A stretch of DNA of 64,000 bases from a virus: positions 1-64,000 of IMG/VR virus record IMGVR_UViG_3300042327_001260. One strand, written 5' to 3'. Of this stretch, positions 1 through 8,256 are shown piece after piece; within the stretch, counting starts at the first letter, position 1; every line of letters starts with the position of its first letter. Under the pieces are notes generated by a model. The model was not told where the DNA came from. It did not search any database and saw only the letters and a list, made by a program, of their open reading frames with translations. Both the position numbers and the translations under genes were made by a program.

Positions 1-21
1 GTAATTGAACAAGCCAAAGAA

Positions 22-399
22 ATGGATAATGAGTTTTTAGAAAAACTTAAAGACTTTGATGTTTGGAAAGAATGGAAAAATTCTAGTATGAAAATAAAAG
101 AAACTAAATTTGGAACATATACAGAAATGGAAACAGAAACAAGTACAAAACTAACTGGAGATAAAATCACAGTATTTGTAGAAAGATTGAAAAAAATTGG
201 AATTGATGTAAAACTATCAGGGAACTTTCCTTGGGTTTATATTACTGAAATCTGCGGTAAAAGAGTGACTGAAAGATTTGAAGGAAATCACGGATTTACA
301 ATAATCTTTCTTCCTGGTAGAAACGATAGTCCACCATCTGAATTTACAGATATTACAGAGATATTCAAACTATTAAGAAAATATACAAATGAAAAATAA
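22..399 (+). CDS. Conserved phage-style hypothetical protein, 5' end uncertain
   Basis: Encodes 125 residues from the first ATG in the window. The frame is open back to base 1 without a stop, so the true start may lie upstream. The N-terminus (EFLEKLKDFDVWKEWK) is a charged helix; the C-terminal half holds GNHGFTIIFLP, a motif I associate with small proteins of large myophages. No catalytic motif is visible. It overlaps the next gene by 11 bases, so the two are probably cotranscribed. Function unknown. Confidence 0.7.
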   Translation: MDNEFLEKLKDFDVWKEWKNSSMKIKETKFGTYTEMETETSTKLTGDKITVFVERLKKIGIDVKLSGNFPWVYITEICGKRVTERFEGNHGFTIIFLPGRNDSPPSEFTDITEIFKLLRKYTNEK

Positions 400-811
400 T
401 AAATTATTTTTGGATGACTTCAGAATTCCAAAAGACGCAATAAGATTAATACCGTCATCATTCAATAAATTTTATTGGGAGAATGATTGGGATATAGTAA
501 CAAACCACGATGAGTTTGTCAAATACATTGAAGATAATGGTGTTCCTGAGTTTGTATCTTTTGATCACGACTTGGCTGATTTTCACTATGACTTTAAACC
601 TGAAGATTATGAAGGTATGTCTGAAGATGAAATGAATATGAAATTTGGTTCTATGGAAAAAACTGGACTTGATTGTGCAAAGTTCCTTGTTGAGTATTGT
701 GTAAACAAGAACGTACCATTACCAAAATATTTGGTTCATTCGGCAAATCCTGCAGGAAAAGAAAATATTGAGAAATTTTTAGAAAACGCAAAAAAACATT
801 TATCTTTGTAA
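389..811 (+). CDS. cREC-like protein (cyclic-phosphate processing receiver domain)
   Basis: 140 residues. Begins NNKLFLDDFRIP and continues with FVSFDHDLADF near residue 55 and KYLVHSANPAGKENI near residue 113. The LFLDD.R.P ... FDHDL pattern is typical of the receiver-like cREC family, which comparative genomics links to processing of cyclic-phosphate RNA ends. The acidic residues of LFLDD and FDHDL are the likely active-site group. An RNA ligase lies 1.2 kb downstream and HAD phosphatases follow, which supports a role in RNA end healing, but that role is inferred. Confidence 0.75.
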   Translation: MKNNKLFLDDFRIPKDAIRLIPSSFNKFYWENDWDIVTNHDEFVKYIEDNGVPEFVSFDHDLADFHYDFKPEDYEGMSEDEMNMKFGSMEKTGLDCAKFLVEYCVNKNVPLPKYLVHSANPAGKENIEKFLENAKKHLSL

Positions 812-812
812 T

Positions 813-1025
813 ATGAAACTAATTAAATTAACATCATATAAAAACGATGAACCGATTTACATCAATATTGATAAAATTGATTACTTCTATGAAAGACAAA
901 TGGGGGACAAATATTATGAAGGTAAACCAATCATTGAAAAACTCACTAAAGTAGGGCATAATGGTTCGGTATCTGAAGTTAAAGAAACACCTGAAGAAAT
1001 AGTTGAAAAAATGAGATTAATTTAA
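813..1025 (+). CDS. Small FlbD-like beta protein
   Basis: 70 residues, starting 1 base after the preceding stop. The order MKLIKLTSYKNDEPIYINIDKIDYF, then a turn, then VKETPEEIVEKM resembles the FlbD-like small fold (strand, strand, Val-x-E, terminal helix) found in flagellar and phage proteins. Identification rests on this short pattern only. Cotranscribed with the cREC gene by spacing; role unknown. Confidence 0.6.
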   Translation: MKLIKLTSYKNDEPIYINIDKIDYFYERQMGDKYYEGKPIIEKLTKVGHNGSVSEVKETPEEIVEKMRLI

Positions 1026-1048
1026 AACGCAAACAGTACACGAACAAT

Positions 1049-1573
1049 ATGAATTTAGAAAAACTAACAATGGACGAACTTATTTCACTACGAAATAAAA
1101 TTGAATATAAAATAAATTCTTATGAAGATGGGTATTTGTATATCTGTTCTGTTCGTCAGTTCGGTAGTGTTTGGGAAGAAAGACCAAGTAGTATATATGG
1201 TTTAAAAGAACTTTGTGATTCATATTACGGTGACAATGGTATTGTTGATGTTTATACCAACAACCCTAATTTAGAATTTCCTGAAATGGAGTTTTATAAT
1301 TATGGTGATGTTATGTTTATTAAATCCGAGGATGATTACAGAGAGTGGATTAAACACACTAAGACTAAAAACCTTATTGAAGATGTAACAAAACGACTTG
1401 ATGAGTGGGATGAAAGTAAAAATTTACCATTTAAGTATCGTCCTTCTTTTGCTCCACATTGGACAAGAGAAGATGTTAGTGAATGGATCACAGAGTTTGA
1501 AAGTAAGAAGTGGGACTTTACTGAACCAAGATCTATGAAAATAAATTATCTTGAAGAAGATAGTGACGAATAG
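1049..1573 (+). CDS. Hypothetical acidic protein
   Basis: 174 residues, rich in Glu, Asp, Trp and Tyr. An N-terminal helix (LEKLTMDELISLRNKI) is followed by a predicted beta region and a second helical region near residues 105-150. I do not recognise the family. It is the last gene before the promoter at 1586. Confidence 0.7.
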   Translation: MNLEKLTMDELISLRNKIEYKINSYEDGYLYICSVRQFGSVWEERPSSIYGLKELCDSYYGDNGIVDVYTNNPNLEFPEMEFYNYGDVMFIKSEDDYREWIKHTKTKNLIEDVTKRLDEWDESKNLPFKYRPSFAPHWTREDVSEWITEFESKKWDFTEPRSMKINYLEEDSDE

Positions 1574-1585
1574 AAAAATTATTTA

Positions 1586-1593
1586 TATATTTG
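1586..1593 (+). promoter_or_regulatory. Bacteroidota-type -7 promoter element
   Basis: TATATTTG fits TAnnTTTG and ends 4 bases before the ATG of the small membrane gene at 1598, so the transcript would be leaderless or nearly so. Confidence 0.5.
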
Positions 1594-1597
1594 TGGT

Positions 1598-1729
1598 ATG
1601 AAATATTTAGGAATTAGTTTAATTTATTTAGGTTTCTTCGGATTGATAGGAGCCGCAGTGTACGTTACTCAAAATGGTAATTGTCTTTGGGCTTTATTAT
1701 TAACACCGGGTTTAAAAATGAAAGATTGA
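1598..1729 (+). CDS. Small single-pass membrane protein
   Basis: 43 residues. A hydrophobic stretch (YLGISLIYLGFFGLIGAAVYV) fills the N-terminal half, followed by a short polar tail ending in KMKD. Its TGA overlaps the ATG of the next gene (ATGA at 1729). Nothing in it indicates a specific function; small inner-membrane phage proteins of this kind are common. Confidence 0.55.
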   Translation: MKYLGISLIYLGFFGLIGAAVYVTQNGNCLWALLLTPGLKMKD

Positions 1730-1989
1730 TGGAATTAGAAAAATTTGAACAAGCAAAAAAAATTAAAGAAGAACTTGATAGGTTGGAAAGACAGAAGTAT
1801 AAATTAGAATCTGCGTTAAAATCTTGTTCTTTAGGTGTAACAATTGGATACTCAATAGGGGGGTCTTTTCCAAGAAAAGATGAGGTTAGTCTTTATAACA
1901 AAGGTGCTATTAAAGAAATGATATCTAAAGAACTTGAAAGATTGAAAGAAGAAATAGATTCAGTAAAAAAAGAATTTGAAAATATATAA
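1729..1989 (+). CDS. Coiled-coil hypothetical protein
   Basis: I start it at the ATG at 1729, which overlaps the upstream TGA, rather than at an in-frame TTG at 1681 that would overlap the membrane gene. The 86 residues form two heptad-rich helices (EKFEQAKKIKEELDRLERQ and EMISKELERLKEEIDSVKK) around a Gly-rich segment (GVTIGYSIGG). Likely a helical hairpin; function unknown. Confidence 0.65.
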   Translation: MELEKFEQAKKIKEELDRLERQKYKLESALKSCSLGVTIGYSIGGSFPRKDEVSLYNKGAIKEMISKELERLKEEIDSVKKEFENI

Positions 1990-1991
1990 AA

Positions 1992-3125
1992 ATGGAAAAT
2001 TTAAATAGTGTTGCATATGTTGGTAAGATAGGTTCTATATCTGAAATACCAAACGCCGATAACATAGAGTTAGTTACTGTTGGTGGGTGGAACGCCATAA
2101 CCAAGAAAGGCGAATACAAAGTAGACGATAAGGTTGTTGTTGCAACTACTGATGCGGTAATACCACAAGCTTTATCTGACTTGATGGAAGTAACTAACTA
2201 CCTTCGTAAAGGACAAAGAGTTCGTACCGTTAAACTTCGAGGTGTTTACTCTGAATGTTTATTAATACCATTCAAATACTTGGCACCAAAATCATTGGAG
2301 AACAACGTTAATGAAGGTGATGATATGATGGGAATACTTGGTATAACTAAATACGAACCACCAGTTAAAACCGTTCAGTTAAGTGTTGGTGGACGTAAAA
2401 TAAAATACCACCAAAACCCTAACTTCAAAGTTTACTACAAGTTCCCTAACCAAAAGAACGTACCTGATATGTTCAGTGAGGAAGATGAAGTTGTTATAAC
2501 TCGTAAACTTCATGGAACTAATGCTCGTTACGGTATAGTTAGAAAGAAAAAACTATCTATATGGGATCGTGTTAAAATGTTCTTTGGAAATCAATGGGCA
2601 GCATTTGAATATGTTTATGGTTCTCATAACGTTGAGAAGGGTTCTGATTCACAAGGGTTTTACGATACTGATGTATGGAAAACTGTGGCGAACACTTACG
2701 ACATAAGAGGTAAGTTGTGGGATCACGTAAAAGATACTTACGAACCAACTGACTTAAATGAAGGTGTTGTTATATACGGCGAGATATACGGGGCTGGTAT
2801 ACAAAAAAACTATGAGTACGGTTTGACCGATGTTAAATTCGCAGGATTTGATGTTGAAGTTGATGGAGTGTACCAACCATACATAAATGAAACAGTACAC
2901 TTTGATTGTCTACAATTACCACAAGTTGAGTTACTATACAAAGGTATATGGGTTAAAGAGATACAAGATACTTTTGTGTTTAATAACAACATAGAAGGGG
3001 GTAAAGTACCACATGAAGGTATAGTTGTGAAATCTGTAACTGGTGATCGTAGAAAAGTATCTAAAGTAATAAACCCTGACTACTTAATATACGGAGAAAA
3101 AAATAATGTTGGTGACTCTCATTGA
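1992..3125 (+). CDS. RNA ligase, DRB0094 type
   Basis: 377 residues. The adenylation motif I is RKLHGTNARYG near residue 168, with Lys as the expected AMP acceptor. Later ligase motifs include EGVVIYGEIYG near residue 256 and HEGIVVKSV near 341. An N-terminal OB-like region (residues 1-100, with KVVVATTDAVIP) is characteristic of the DRB0094 family, which seals RNA ends using ATP. It probably rejoins tRNA or other RNA cut by host defence. It starts 2 bases after the coiled-coil gene. Its stop codon lies inside a terminator stem, so it ends the operon. Confidence 0.9.
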   Translation: MENLNSVAYVGKIGSISEIPNADNIELVTVGGWNAITKKGEYKVDDKVVVATTDAVIPQALSDLMEVTNYLRKGQRVRTVKLRGVYSECLLIPFKYLAPKSLENNVNEGDDMMGILGITKYEPPVKTVQLSVGGRKIKYHQNPNFKVYYKFPNQKNVPDMFSEEDEVVITRKLHGTNARYGIVRKKKLSIWDRVKMFFGNQWAAFEYVYGSHNVEKGSDSQGFYDTDVWKTVANTYDIRGKLWDHVKDTYEPTDLNEGVVIYGEIYGAGIQKNYEYGLTDVKFAGFDVEVDGVYQPYINETVHFDCLQLPQVELLYKGIWVKEIQDTFVFNNNIEGGKVPHEGIVVKSVTGDRRKVSKVINPDYLIYGEKNNVGDSH

Positions 3126-3142
3126 TAGAGTCACCTTTTTTT
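3111..3142 (+). terminator. Rho-independent terminator after RNA ligase
   Basis: A perfect 9-bp stem (GGTGACTCT / AGAGTCACC) with a 7-base loop is followed by seven T. The stem overlaps the last codons of the ligase. Confidence 0.9.
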
Positions 3143-3167
3143 ATTAAACTTATAAAAAATTAAAATT

Positions 3168-3410
3168 ATGATACAACCAGCAAGAGAAATTATTTATGGA
3201 GTATGTGACAAAACAGGAAATTGTGACTCATATTTTGGGTTCTTTAAAAATGAGGGTGACGCAAAAAAAGAAGTTAAAATACAATCCGATAGATTAAAAG
3301 AGGATCTTGGAATTATGGATATAGTTGTTAAAGAAGATCGAGCTATTGTTATGAAAACTGATAGAATTGAAGAAGTGTTAATTATTATTCATAGTTATGT
3401 CCTTAGATAA
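3168..3410 (+). CDS. Hypothetical protein
   Basis: 80 residues, mixed alpha/beta: a beta start (REIIYGVCDKTGNCDSYFGFF), a charged helix (DAKKEVKIQSDRLKEDL) and two strands. It resembles small ferredoxin-like folds, but I recognise no family. It overlaps the following membrane gene by 14 bases. Confidence 0.6.
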   Translation: MIQPAREIIYGVCDKTGNCDSYFGFFKNEGDAKKEVKIQSDRLKEDLGIMDIVVKEDRAIVMKTDRIEEVLIIIHSYVLR

Positions 3411-3612
3411 AAAAGAAAAACCTTTAGGTTTAAAAATCACAGAATTAATTGTTTTTAATTTTGTTTGGTATTCTATATTCTCTTTAATTTATTTTGATTT
3501 AAATCCGTTTAATTGGTGGTTATTAACCAGTATATGGGGTAGAGTTATTTTGATAGTTTTAGAATATGGTATGATAATGTCAGCATTTAATAATAAAAAT
3601 GGAAAAGATTGA
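3397..3612 (+). CDS. Two-helix membrane protein
   Basis: 71 residues with two hydrophobic segments (ITELIVFNFVWYSIFSLIYF and VILIVLEYGMIMSAF) separated by an aromatic loop (LNPFNWWLLTSIWG). Predicted inner-membrane protein with a charged Lys-rich N-terminus. It overlaps both neighbours, indicating translational coupling. Function unknown. Confidence 0.65.
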   Translation: MSLDKKEKPLGLKITELIVFNFVWYSIFSLIYFDLNPFNWWLLTSIWGRVILIVLEYGMIMSAFNNKNGKD

Positions 3613-3793
3613 AGTATTAGTTAGATTTGCAAATGAGGGGGTTTATTATAATTCTATAAAAATAAACCCTGAAAAAATAGAAGATCCTATGGTTTTTCCT
3701 AATGAGGTATTCTTTACCATTGATGGTGTAAGAGTTGCTGTAAAAAAAGACGATTGGGAAAAAATTGAAAAATGGAATGGAAAGAAGAATTAA
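3599..3793 (+). CDS. Hypothetical small beta protein
   Basis: 64 residues. Beta-strand-rich (KIEVLVRFANEGVYY, EVFFTIDGVRVAVKKDDW) with a basic C-terminus. It overlaps the AAA+ gene by 22 bases. Not recognised. Confidence 0.6.
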   Translation: MEKIEVLVRFANEGVYYNSIKINPEKIEDPMVFPNEVFFTIDGVRVAVKKDDWEKIEKWNGKKN

Positions 3794-4797
3794 AAAAAAT
3801 TTTAAAAAGAAATAACATGAGCGAAGAATATATTGATGAGGCTATTGAATATACAGGTTATTCTGAGGAAGAAGAACCAATCATCCGTAAAAAAATAAAT
3901 ATTCCAAACAACGAAGAAAAAAAAGATGTTGATGTTCCTTCTTGTTGGAGTAACTTAAAAAATGATGAATATGCTCCGGCTTACGTTACAGTACCTAAAG
4001 TCCCTGCCGGTGTTTATGAAATTGGTTGGAATGGAAATTTACAAACACATACTTTGAAAAAACAACCATTCAAGACAGACGAGTTGTATCATCTACCATC
4101 TTATGAGATTACCGACATTTTAAAAGATATTGATAACTTTTGGAATAGGGCTGAAAATTATAAAAAATACAATTACATACACAAACGAGGAATCCTGATG
4201 TATGGTGAACCAGGATGTGGAAAATCAGGAATTATACAATTAATTTCTCAGCAGTTAATTGAGAAAGACGGTATTGTTATAAATGTTAAAGATGAGGAAG
4301 ACGTTGATAGATTTACATCATTCATTGCAACATTCAGAAAGGTTGAACCAAACAGACCGTTAGTTGTTCTATTGGAGGATATTGATTCACTTGCTGGCGA
4401 AAATAGATATCAGACGGCAAGACTATTAAACATTCTTGATGGTGTTAAACAAATTGAGGGGGTTGTTTATATAGCAACAACCAACTACCCTGAAAAATTA
4501 CAAGAACGAATAACAAATAGACCTTCTCGTTTTGACAGACGATATAAAGTTGAGTTACCCAACGATGATATCAGAAGAGCATACATTGAACATAAATTAA
4601 ATGAGGATGATTTAAAAAACATCAACATTGAAGAGTGGATTAAAAAAACTGAGGGAATGTCATTGTCACATTTGAAAGAAGTTGTAATTTCGGTTATTGT
4701 TATGGGTAGAAGTTTTGAGGAGACTATCGATAACTTGGAGGGATTAAAAAAGGCACCAACAATTAAGGGTGGTGGTAAAGTAGGATTTGGAAAATAA
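3772..4797 (+). CDS. AAA+ ATPase, BCS1/proteasomal-like
   Basis: 341 residues. Residues 1-60 hold an acidic helical leader (NNMSEEYIDEAIEYTGYSEEE). The ATPase core shows Walker A GEPGCGKS near residue 145, Walker B VVLLEDIDS near 203, sensor-1 ATTNYPE near 236 and arginine fingers in RPSRFDRR near 248, followed by a C-terminal lid. This is the classic AAA layout of single-ring remodelling enzymes such as BCS1. Substrate unknown; neighbouring RNA-repair genes suggest a nucleic-acid or protein remodelling role. An alternative start is Met-16 (MSEEYIDE). Confidence 0.88.
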   Translation: MEWKEELKKILKRNNMSEEYIDEAIEYTGYSEEEEPIIRKKINIPNNEEKKDVDVPSCWSNLKNDEYAPAYVTVPKVPAGVYEIGWNGNLQTHTLKKQPFKTDELYHLPSYEITDILKDIDNFWNRAENYKKYNYIHKRGILMYGEPGCGKSGIIQLISQQLIEKDGIVINVKDEEDVDRFTSFIATFRKVEPNRPLVVLLEDIDSLAGENRYQTARLLNILDGVKQIEGVVYIATTNYPEKLQERITNRPSRFDRRYKVELPNDDIRRAYIEHKLNEDDLKNINIEEWIKKTEGMSLSHLKEVVISVIVMGRSFEETIDNLEGLKKAPTIKGGGKVGFGK

Positions 4798-4816
4798 ATT
4801 AAAAATAAAAAAAAAT

Positions 4817-4981
4817 ATGGGAACAAGTCAAATAATAATGTTAGTGTTATTAACCCTTAACTTACTATTTGGGGCACACTATCACGGAAAAGAAAGAACA
4901 GGGAATTACAGTTTTTGGGTTACACTTATTAGTGTTGGAATTTATTTTACATTATTAATGACAGGTGGTTATTTTAATTAA
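4817..4981 (+). CDS. Small two-helix membrane protein
   Basis: 54 residues from ATG 4817; an upstream in-frame ATG at 4787 lies inside the ATPase gene and is less likely. Two hydrophobic segments (IIMLVLLTLNLLFG and FWVTLISVGIYFTLLMTG) flank a polar loop HYHGKERTGN. Function unknown. Confidence 0.6.
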   Translation: MGTSQIIMLVLLTLNLLFGAHYHGKERTGNYSFWVTLISVGIYFTLLMTGGYFN

Positions 4982-4986
4982 TAAAG

Positions 4987-5172
4987 ATGGGAAAATATAA
5001 AAAAGTTACTTGGGAATGTTTAAGTTGTAACAAACAACACGAATCACAATCTAATAAAAGATGGGATATGCAAGTTTGCGAATGTGGTAAAAGTGGTTAC
5101 GATTTAGAAGAGTATTACTCAAGAACAATGGGTGAAATAAAAATAATAAAAGAAGAAAATTGTTATGAATAG
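4987..5172 (+). CDS. Zinc-ribbon small protein
   Basis: 61 residues with C-x2-C ... C-x-C (WECLSCNKQHES and QVCECGKSGYD), a likely four-cysteine zinc ribbon. Such proteins often contact nucleic acid or a partner protein. It overlaps the next gene by 8 bases. Confidence 0.65.
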   Translation: MGKYKKVTWECLSCNKQHESQSNKRWDMQVCECGKSGYDLEEYYSRTMGEIKIIKEENCYE

Positions 5173-5314
5173 AAAATATGAAATACCTTTGGCATTACTT
5201 TACCTCCTTAATACCGGGATGTGTATTTACTCAGAAAACTGGGTTGCTGCTATGGGTTGGGGTTGTGCGTTACTAGCACAATTAAGAATTATGGACGTTA
5301 TTAGAATTGATTAA
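5165..5314 (+). CDS. Small membrane-associated protein
   Basis: 49 residues (starts MNRKYEIPLALLYLLNTG, ends RIMDVIRID) with a hydrophobic, Cys- and Trp-containing middle (WVAAMGWGCALLAQL). It starts inside the zinc-ribbon gene and its TAA directly abuts the ATG of the HAD gene at 5315, which is strong context for a real gene. Function unknown. Confidence 0.6.
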   Translation: MNRKYEIPLALLYLLNTGMCIYSENWVAAMGWGCALLAQLRIMDVIRID

Positions 5315-5746
5315 ATGAGACACCACGCAAATTTTTACGTAAATAGATTGACAACCGAATGGTTAAAAAACGGTAAGATTATCATTGGTTGTGATCTTGA
5401 CGACACTATTATTCCTTACAATGAGGAAATTAAAGACAACTGTAAAAAAATGGTTGATTTGATTTTAGAGTGTCAAAAAGAAGGTATTATATTTTTAATT
5501 AATACCGCAAGAAGTGAATACCAATTAGAAAAGGCAAAACAACAAGTGGAAGAACTTGGAATTGTTGTACACGGAGTTAATAAAATGCATCCGGAGTGGG
5601 ATAAACCATATGGTATAAATGGTAAGATATATGCCAATATATTCCTTGACGACAGAGGTGGTTTTTGGGATTCTTATTACACATTGTTTAATGCTTTAAC
5701 TATGATTAAAATGGAGAAAAAAAAACAAAATGAATCAAAATTATAA
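5315..5746 (+). CDS. HAD-superfamily phosphatase-like protein
   Basis: 143 residues. HAD motif I is GCDLDDTIIPY near residue 24, motif II is the Thr/Ser region of INTARSEY near 62, and the acidic motif IV is LDDRGGFWD near 112. This is a capless HAD core expected to remove a phosphate using an Asp nucleophile and Mg2+. With the cREC protein and RNA ligase nearby, 3'-phosphate removal from RNA is a reasonable guess, but the substrate is not visible in sequence. Confidence 0.8.
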   Translation: MRHHANFYVNRLTTEWLKNGKIIIGCDLDDTIIPYNEEIKDNCKKMVDLILECQKEGIIFLINTARSEYQLEKAKQQVEELGIVVHGVNKMHPEWDKPYGINGKIYANIFLDDRGGFWDSYYTLFNALTMIKMEKKKQNESKL

Positions 5747-6266
5747 AACTGATGCTGAATTTGAAGATTTTTTAGCATCTATAAATGGATTAGAAAACGG
5801 TTACAGAATTGGCGAGAAACCAATTTTAAGTAGAGGTTATTTTTCTGTTGGTAACGGTTGGTTAGGTATTATAGAAAACCTTATTAAGGATTTAATTAAA
5901 CTTGGATGGGACAAACAAATTATACAGGTTAAAGAGAAATTTGGAACACTAAGATTTTATACCAACGAGTTACCTAAAAAAGGTTTTGAAGTTATTTCTG
6001 AATATACCAATGAAAGTTCCATAACTTGTGAGTTGTGTGGAAAAGAGGGAAAACTTGTAAATAAAAAAGGTTGGTATACAACATTATGTCAAGTACATTC
6101 AGATTTAAATGATGTGATAGAAATAGGTGGTGAAATGTATAAACCATCCATGTTTGGTAAAATCAAAAATGGTGATTTATATTACGACGCATATTACCAT
6201 GAAATAAAAAAATGCGATACAGATAACTTTTTTAATCCTTGGTGTGTAAAAGTTATTAAATATTAA
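5730..6266 (+). CDS. Zinc-finger phage protein, hypothetical
   Basis: 178 residues. Contains QVKEKFGTLRFYT near residue 70, then ITCELCGKEGKLV and WYTTLCQVH, giving a C-x2-C ... C-x2-H zinc site near residues 98-125. This KFG.LRFY plus zinc-site layout recurs in uncharacterised phage and bacterial proteins. Overlaps the HAD gene by 17 bases. Function unknown. Confidence 0.65.
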   Translation: MNQNYKTDAEFEDFLASINGLENGYRIGEKPILSRGYFSVGNGWLGIIENLIKDLIKLGWDKQIIQVKEKFGTLRFYTNELPKKGFEVISEYTNESSITCELCGKEGKLVNKKGWYTTLCQVHSDLNDVIEIGGEMYKPSMFGKIKNGDLYYDAYYHEIKKCDTDNFFNPWCVKVIKY

Positions 6267-6302
6267 TTGACATATTAAAAAATAAATTATATACTTAACA
6301 TT

Positions 6303-6737
6303 ATGAATATCAAACAAGCACTTAAACAAAAAAACAAGTTAATCAAAAGTATTACTGAAAATACTAAGTTGATGCAACAATACAACTCAGTTGAAGTTGG
6401 TAATAAAAGACCATATAGTCCAGCAACACTATATGATAGAATATCACTTGATATGGACGAATTAGCGACTTTAAAAACTAAAATCCATATAGCAAACACA
6501 CCCGTGTTAAATAAGATTTTTGAAATGTCAGAAACAAAATCTTTAATTGCCTCCCTTAAAAAAATGGATTGCACCGAAGGTAAATCAAATAGAGATAGAT
6601 ACCGTCTTGAAAGTGAAATAGTTTTAACTTCAGAAATATCTTTAGTTGTAAGAAATGAAATGGTAAAAGTGTTAGAAGAGAAAGTAGAAAAAATTCAAGA
6701 TGAGTTGGATGTGTTTAACGCAACAACTACAATATAA
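6303..6737 (+). CDS. DIP1984-like helical protein
   Basis: 144 residues, almost wholly helical (NIKQALKQKNKLIKSI, LATLKTKIHIAN, VLEEKVEKIQDELDVF). The pattern alternating Leu-Lys helices, then LKxxIxxANxPV and EMSExKSLIxxL, resembles the DIP1984 family of four-helix proteins. Family assignment is tentative. Confidence 0.6.
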   Translation: MNIKQALKQKNKLIKSITENTKLMQQYNSVEVGNKRPYSPATLYDRISLDMDELATLKTKIHIANTPVLNKIFEMSETKSLIASLKKMDCTEGKSNRDRYRLESEIVLTSEISLVVRNEMVKVLEEKVEKIQDELDVFNATTTI

Positions 6738-6921
6738 TATGATTTGAAGATAGTGTTAAAAAGTATGGCTTGTTCTACATAGAAAACTGTATAGTTGATA
6801 ATTGATTGTGATTAAGTAATGTCCTAATTTTAACAGAAAATTCAAACACTCAAAAGTCATTTTATTAAACCTTAAAACTCTTAAAATTTGAGCTTTTTTA
6901 ATAACTTGAACCAAATCATAT

Positions 6922-6957
6922 AAACCCCTCAGTAGAAATATTGGGGGGTTGTTTGTT
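6922..6957 (+). terminator. Rho-independent terminator
   Basis: An AAACCCC arm and a GGGGTT arm surround a 16-base loop, followed by a T-rich tract. Confidence 0.7.
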
Positions 6958-6971
6958 TAAAAAAGTTTTAT

Positions 6972-6979
6972 TATATTTG
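6972..6979 (+). promoter_or_regulatory. Bacteroidota-type -7 promoter element
   Basis: TATATTTG ends 4 bases before the ATG at 6984, the same spacing as the elements at 1586 and 28600. Confidence 0.6.
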
Positions 6980-6983
6980 TACT

Positions 6984-7562
6984 ATGAAAGTTATATTTTT
7001 AGACAACGACGGAGTTATATGTCTTTCCAATAATTGGGGTGGACGAACAAAAAAATGGGCAAAATACCGAAGTGAAAATCCTGACAGTAGTAAGGAAAAA
7101 AAAGATGCCCCTGTTGAATATCGTTTTGATGATTTTGACACAAAGGCGGTTAAAGTTCTTAATGAGATACTTGAAGAAACGGGAGCTGAAATTGTTGTAA
7201 GTTCAGATTGGAAATTATATGCAACACTTGAAGAACTTGGTGATTATTACGAAAGTCAAGGTATTATCAAACGACCGATTGAGTTAACACCAAACATACA
7301 GAATTGTACGGTTCATGGTAATTTATTTATGTGGTCACCACGATGGGAGTCAGAACAATTACGAACTATTGAAATTAAACAATATCTTCACGATCACCCT
7401 GAGATTACTCATTGGGTTTCTATAGATGATTTAAATATGGGTAAGATTGGTGAGCCATGGAAAGATGAGTGGGCAATTGATAATTTTGTGTTGACACCAA
7501 AATCAAACGAAGGTATTAAACAATCAGGTGTAAAAGAAAAAATATTAAATTATTTAACGTGA
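6984..7562 (+). CDS. HAD domain protein of the RNA-repair (Swiss-army-knife) type
   Basis: 192 residues. Motif I is VIFLDNDGVICLS at the N-terminus, DFDTKAVKVLNEIL and GAEIVVSSDWK (motif II Ser) follow, and WVSIDDLNMG near residue 147 supplies the late acidic motif. The FLDxDGV ... IVxSSxWR layout is typical of HAD domains found in multidomain RNA-repair proteins. Here it stands alone. The next gene begins at an overlapping GTG (GTGA), so the two are coupled. Confidence 0.78.
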   Translation: MKVIFLDNDGVICLSNNWGGRTKKWAKYRSENPDSSKEKKDAPVEYRFDDFDTKAVKVLNEILEETGAEIVVSSDWKLYATLEELGDYYESQGIIKRPIELTPNIQNCTVHGNLFMWSPRWESEQLRTIEIKQYLHDHPEITHWVSIDDLNMGKIGEPWKDEWAIDNFVLTPKSNEGIKQSGVKEKILNYLT

Positions 7563-7873
7563 AAAACATAAAACAACTATTTCGTAGACGACCTGATCTT
7601 CTTGAAAAACCTGAAGTCCAAGAACTTATTGAATATACTCAAGAACTTGAAGGGCAAGTATTTGAAAAAAACATTCAGGACAACTATGATAAAGAACATA
7701 TGTTAAAATCTATGTTACAGGATATACTACATAGTTGTCGTGATATGGAAGAAACAAATCAACTTGCGGAAAGATATCCTGGAATGTATGAAAAAAGTGA
7801 TGCCGAATCTTTAGTTAAAAACTTAAAAACTTATATTTTGGATATGAACTATAAAAACAATTTAGGTATATGA
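7559..7873 (+). CDS. Helical hypothetical protein, GTG start
   Basis: 104 residues, all helical and charged (RRRPDLLEKPEVQELIEYTQELEGQ). The GTG start overlaps the upstream TGA, and its own TGA overlaps the next ATG (ATGA at 7870), so it sits in a three-gene coupled unit between two HAD genes. Function unknown. Confidence 0.65.
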   Translation: MKNIKQLFRRRPDLLEKPEVQELIEYTQELEGQVFEKNIQDNYDKEHMLKSMLQDILHSCRDMEETNQLAERYPGMYEKSDAESLVKNLKTYILDMNYKNNLGI

Positions 7874-8250
7874 AAAAAAGAGTTTATTTGATTGATATTG
7901 ACGGGACAGTCTGTGACGATATAAAAAATGAAGACAGTCATTTATATAAGGAGGCAAAACCATACGAAGGTTCCAAAGAAGAAATTAATAAACTTTATGA
8001 TGAAGGTAATAAAATAGTTTTCTTTACCGCAAGAGAATATAAAGATAAAGGATTAACCCTTGCTTGGTTATGGAAACATGGGTTTAAATTTCACGATCTA
8101 ATCACTGACAAACCAAGATGTATGGACGATGAAGAATACGTGTGGATTGATAATAAACCTGTAAGAGGTATAACATATAAAGGGGAGTGGGCGCCAATCG
8201 TAGAAACAAAAAATCAAGAGGTTGAGACGTTATTAAACTTCAAAAAGTAA
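7870..8250 (+). CDS. HAD-family phosphatase (polynucleotide phosphatase-like)
   Basis: 126 residues. Motif I VYLIDIDGTVCDD at residues 4-16, motif II VFFTAREYKDKG near 50, and the late acidic motif VWIDNKPVRG near 94 fit a compact capless HAD phosphatase. This short form resembles the phosphatase half of T4 Pnkp and small capsule-type phosphatases. Substrate cannot be read from sequence; RNA 3'-end repair fits the neighbours. Confidence 0.78.
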   Translation: MKKRVYLIDIDGTVCDDIKNEDSHLYKEAKPYEGSKEEINKLYDEGNKIVFFTAREYKDKGLTLAWLWKHGFKFHDLITDKPRCMDDEEYVWIDNKPVRGITYKGEWAPIVETKNQEVETLLNFKK

Positions 8251-8256
8251 AAAACA

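Larger units (their letters stand above)
6738..6983 (+). other. Intergenic region with terminator and promoter
   Basis: No convincing gene. It holds a weak AT-rich hairpin near 6876-6895, the terminator at 6922-6957 and the promoter at 6972. Confidence 0.6.

Noticed and set aside
4485-4826. Minus-strand 113-codon frame
   Set aside because: Antisense to the conserved C-terminal region of the AAA+ gene; no family resemblance.
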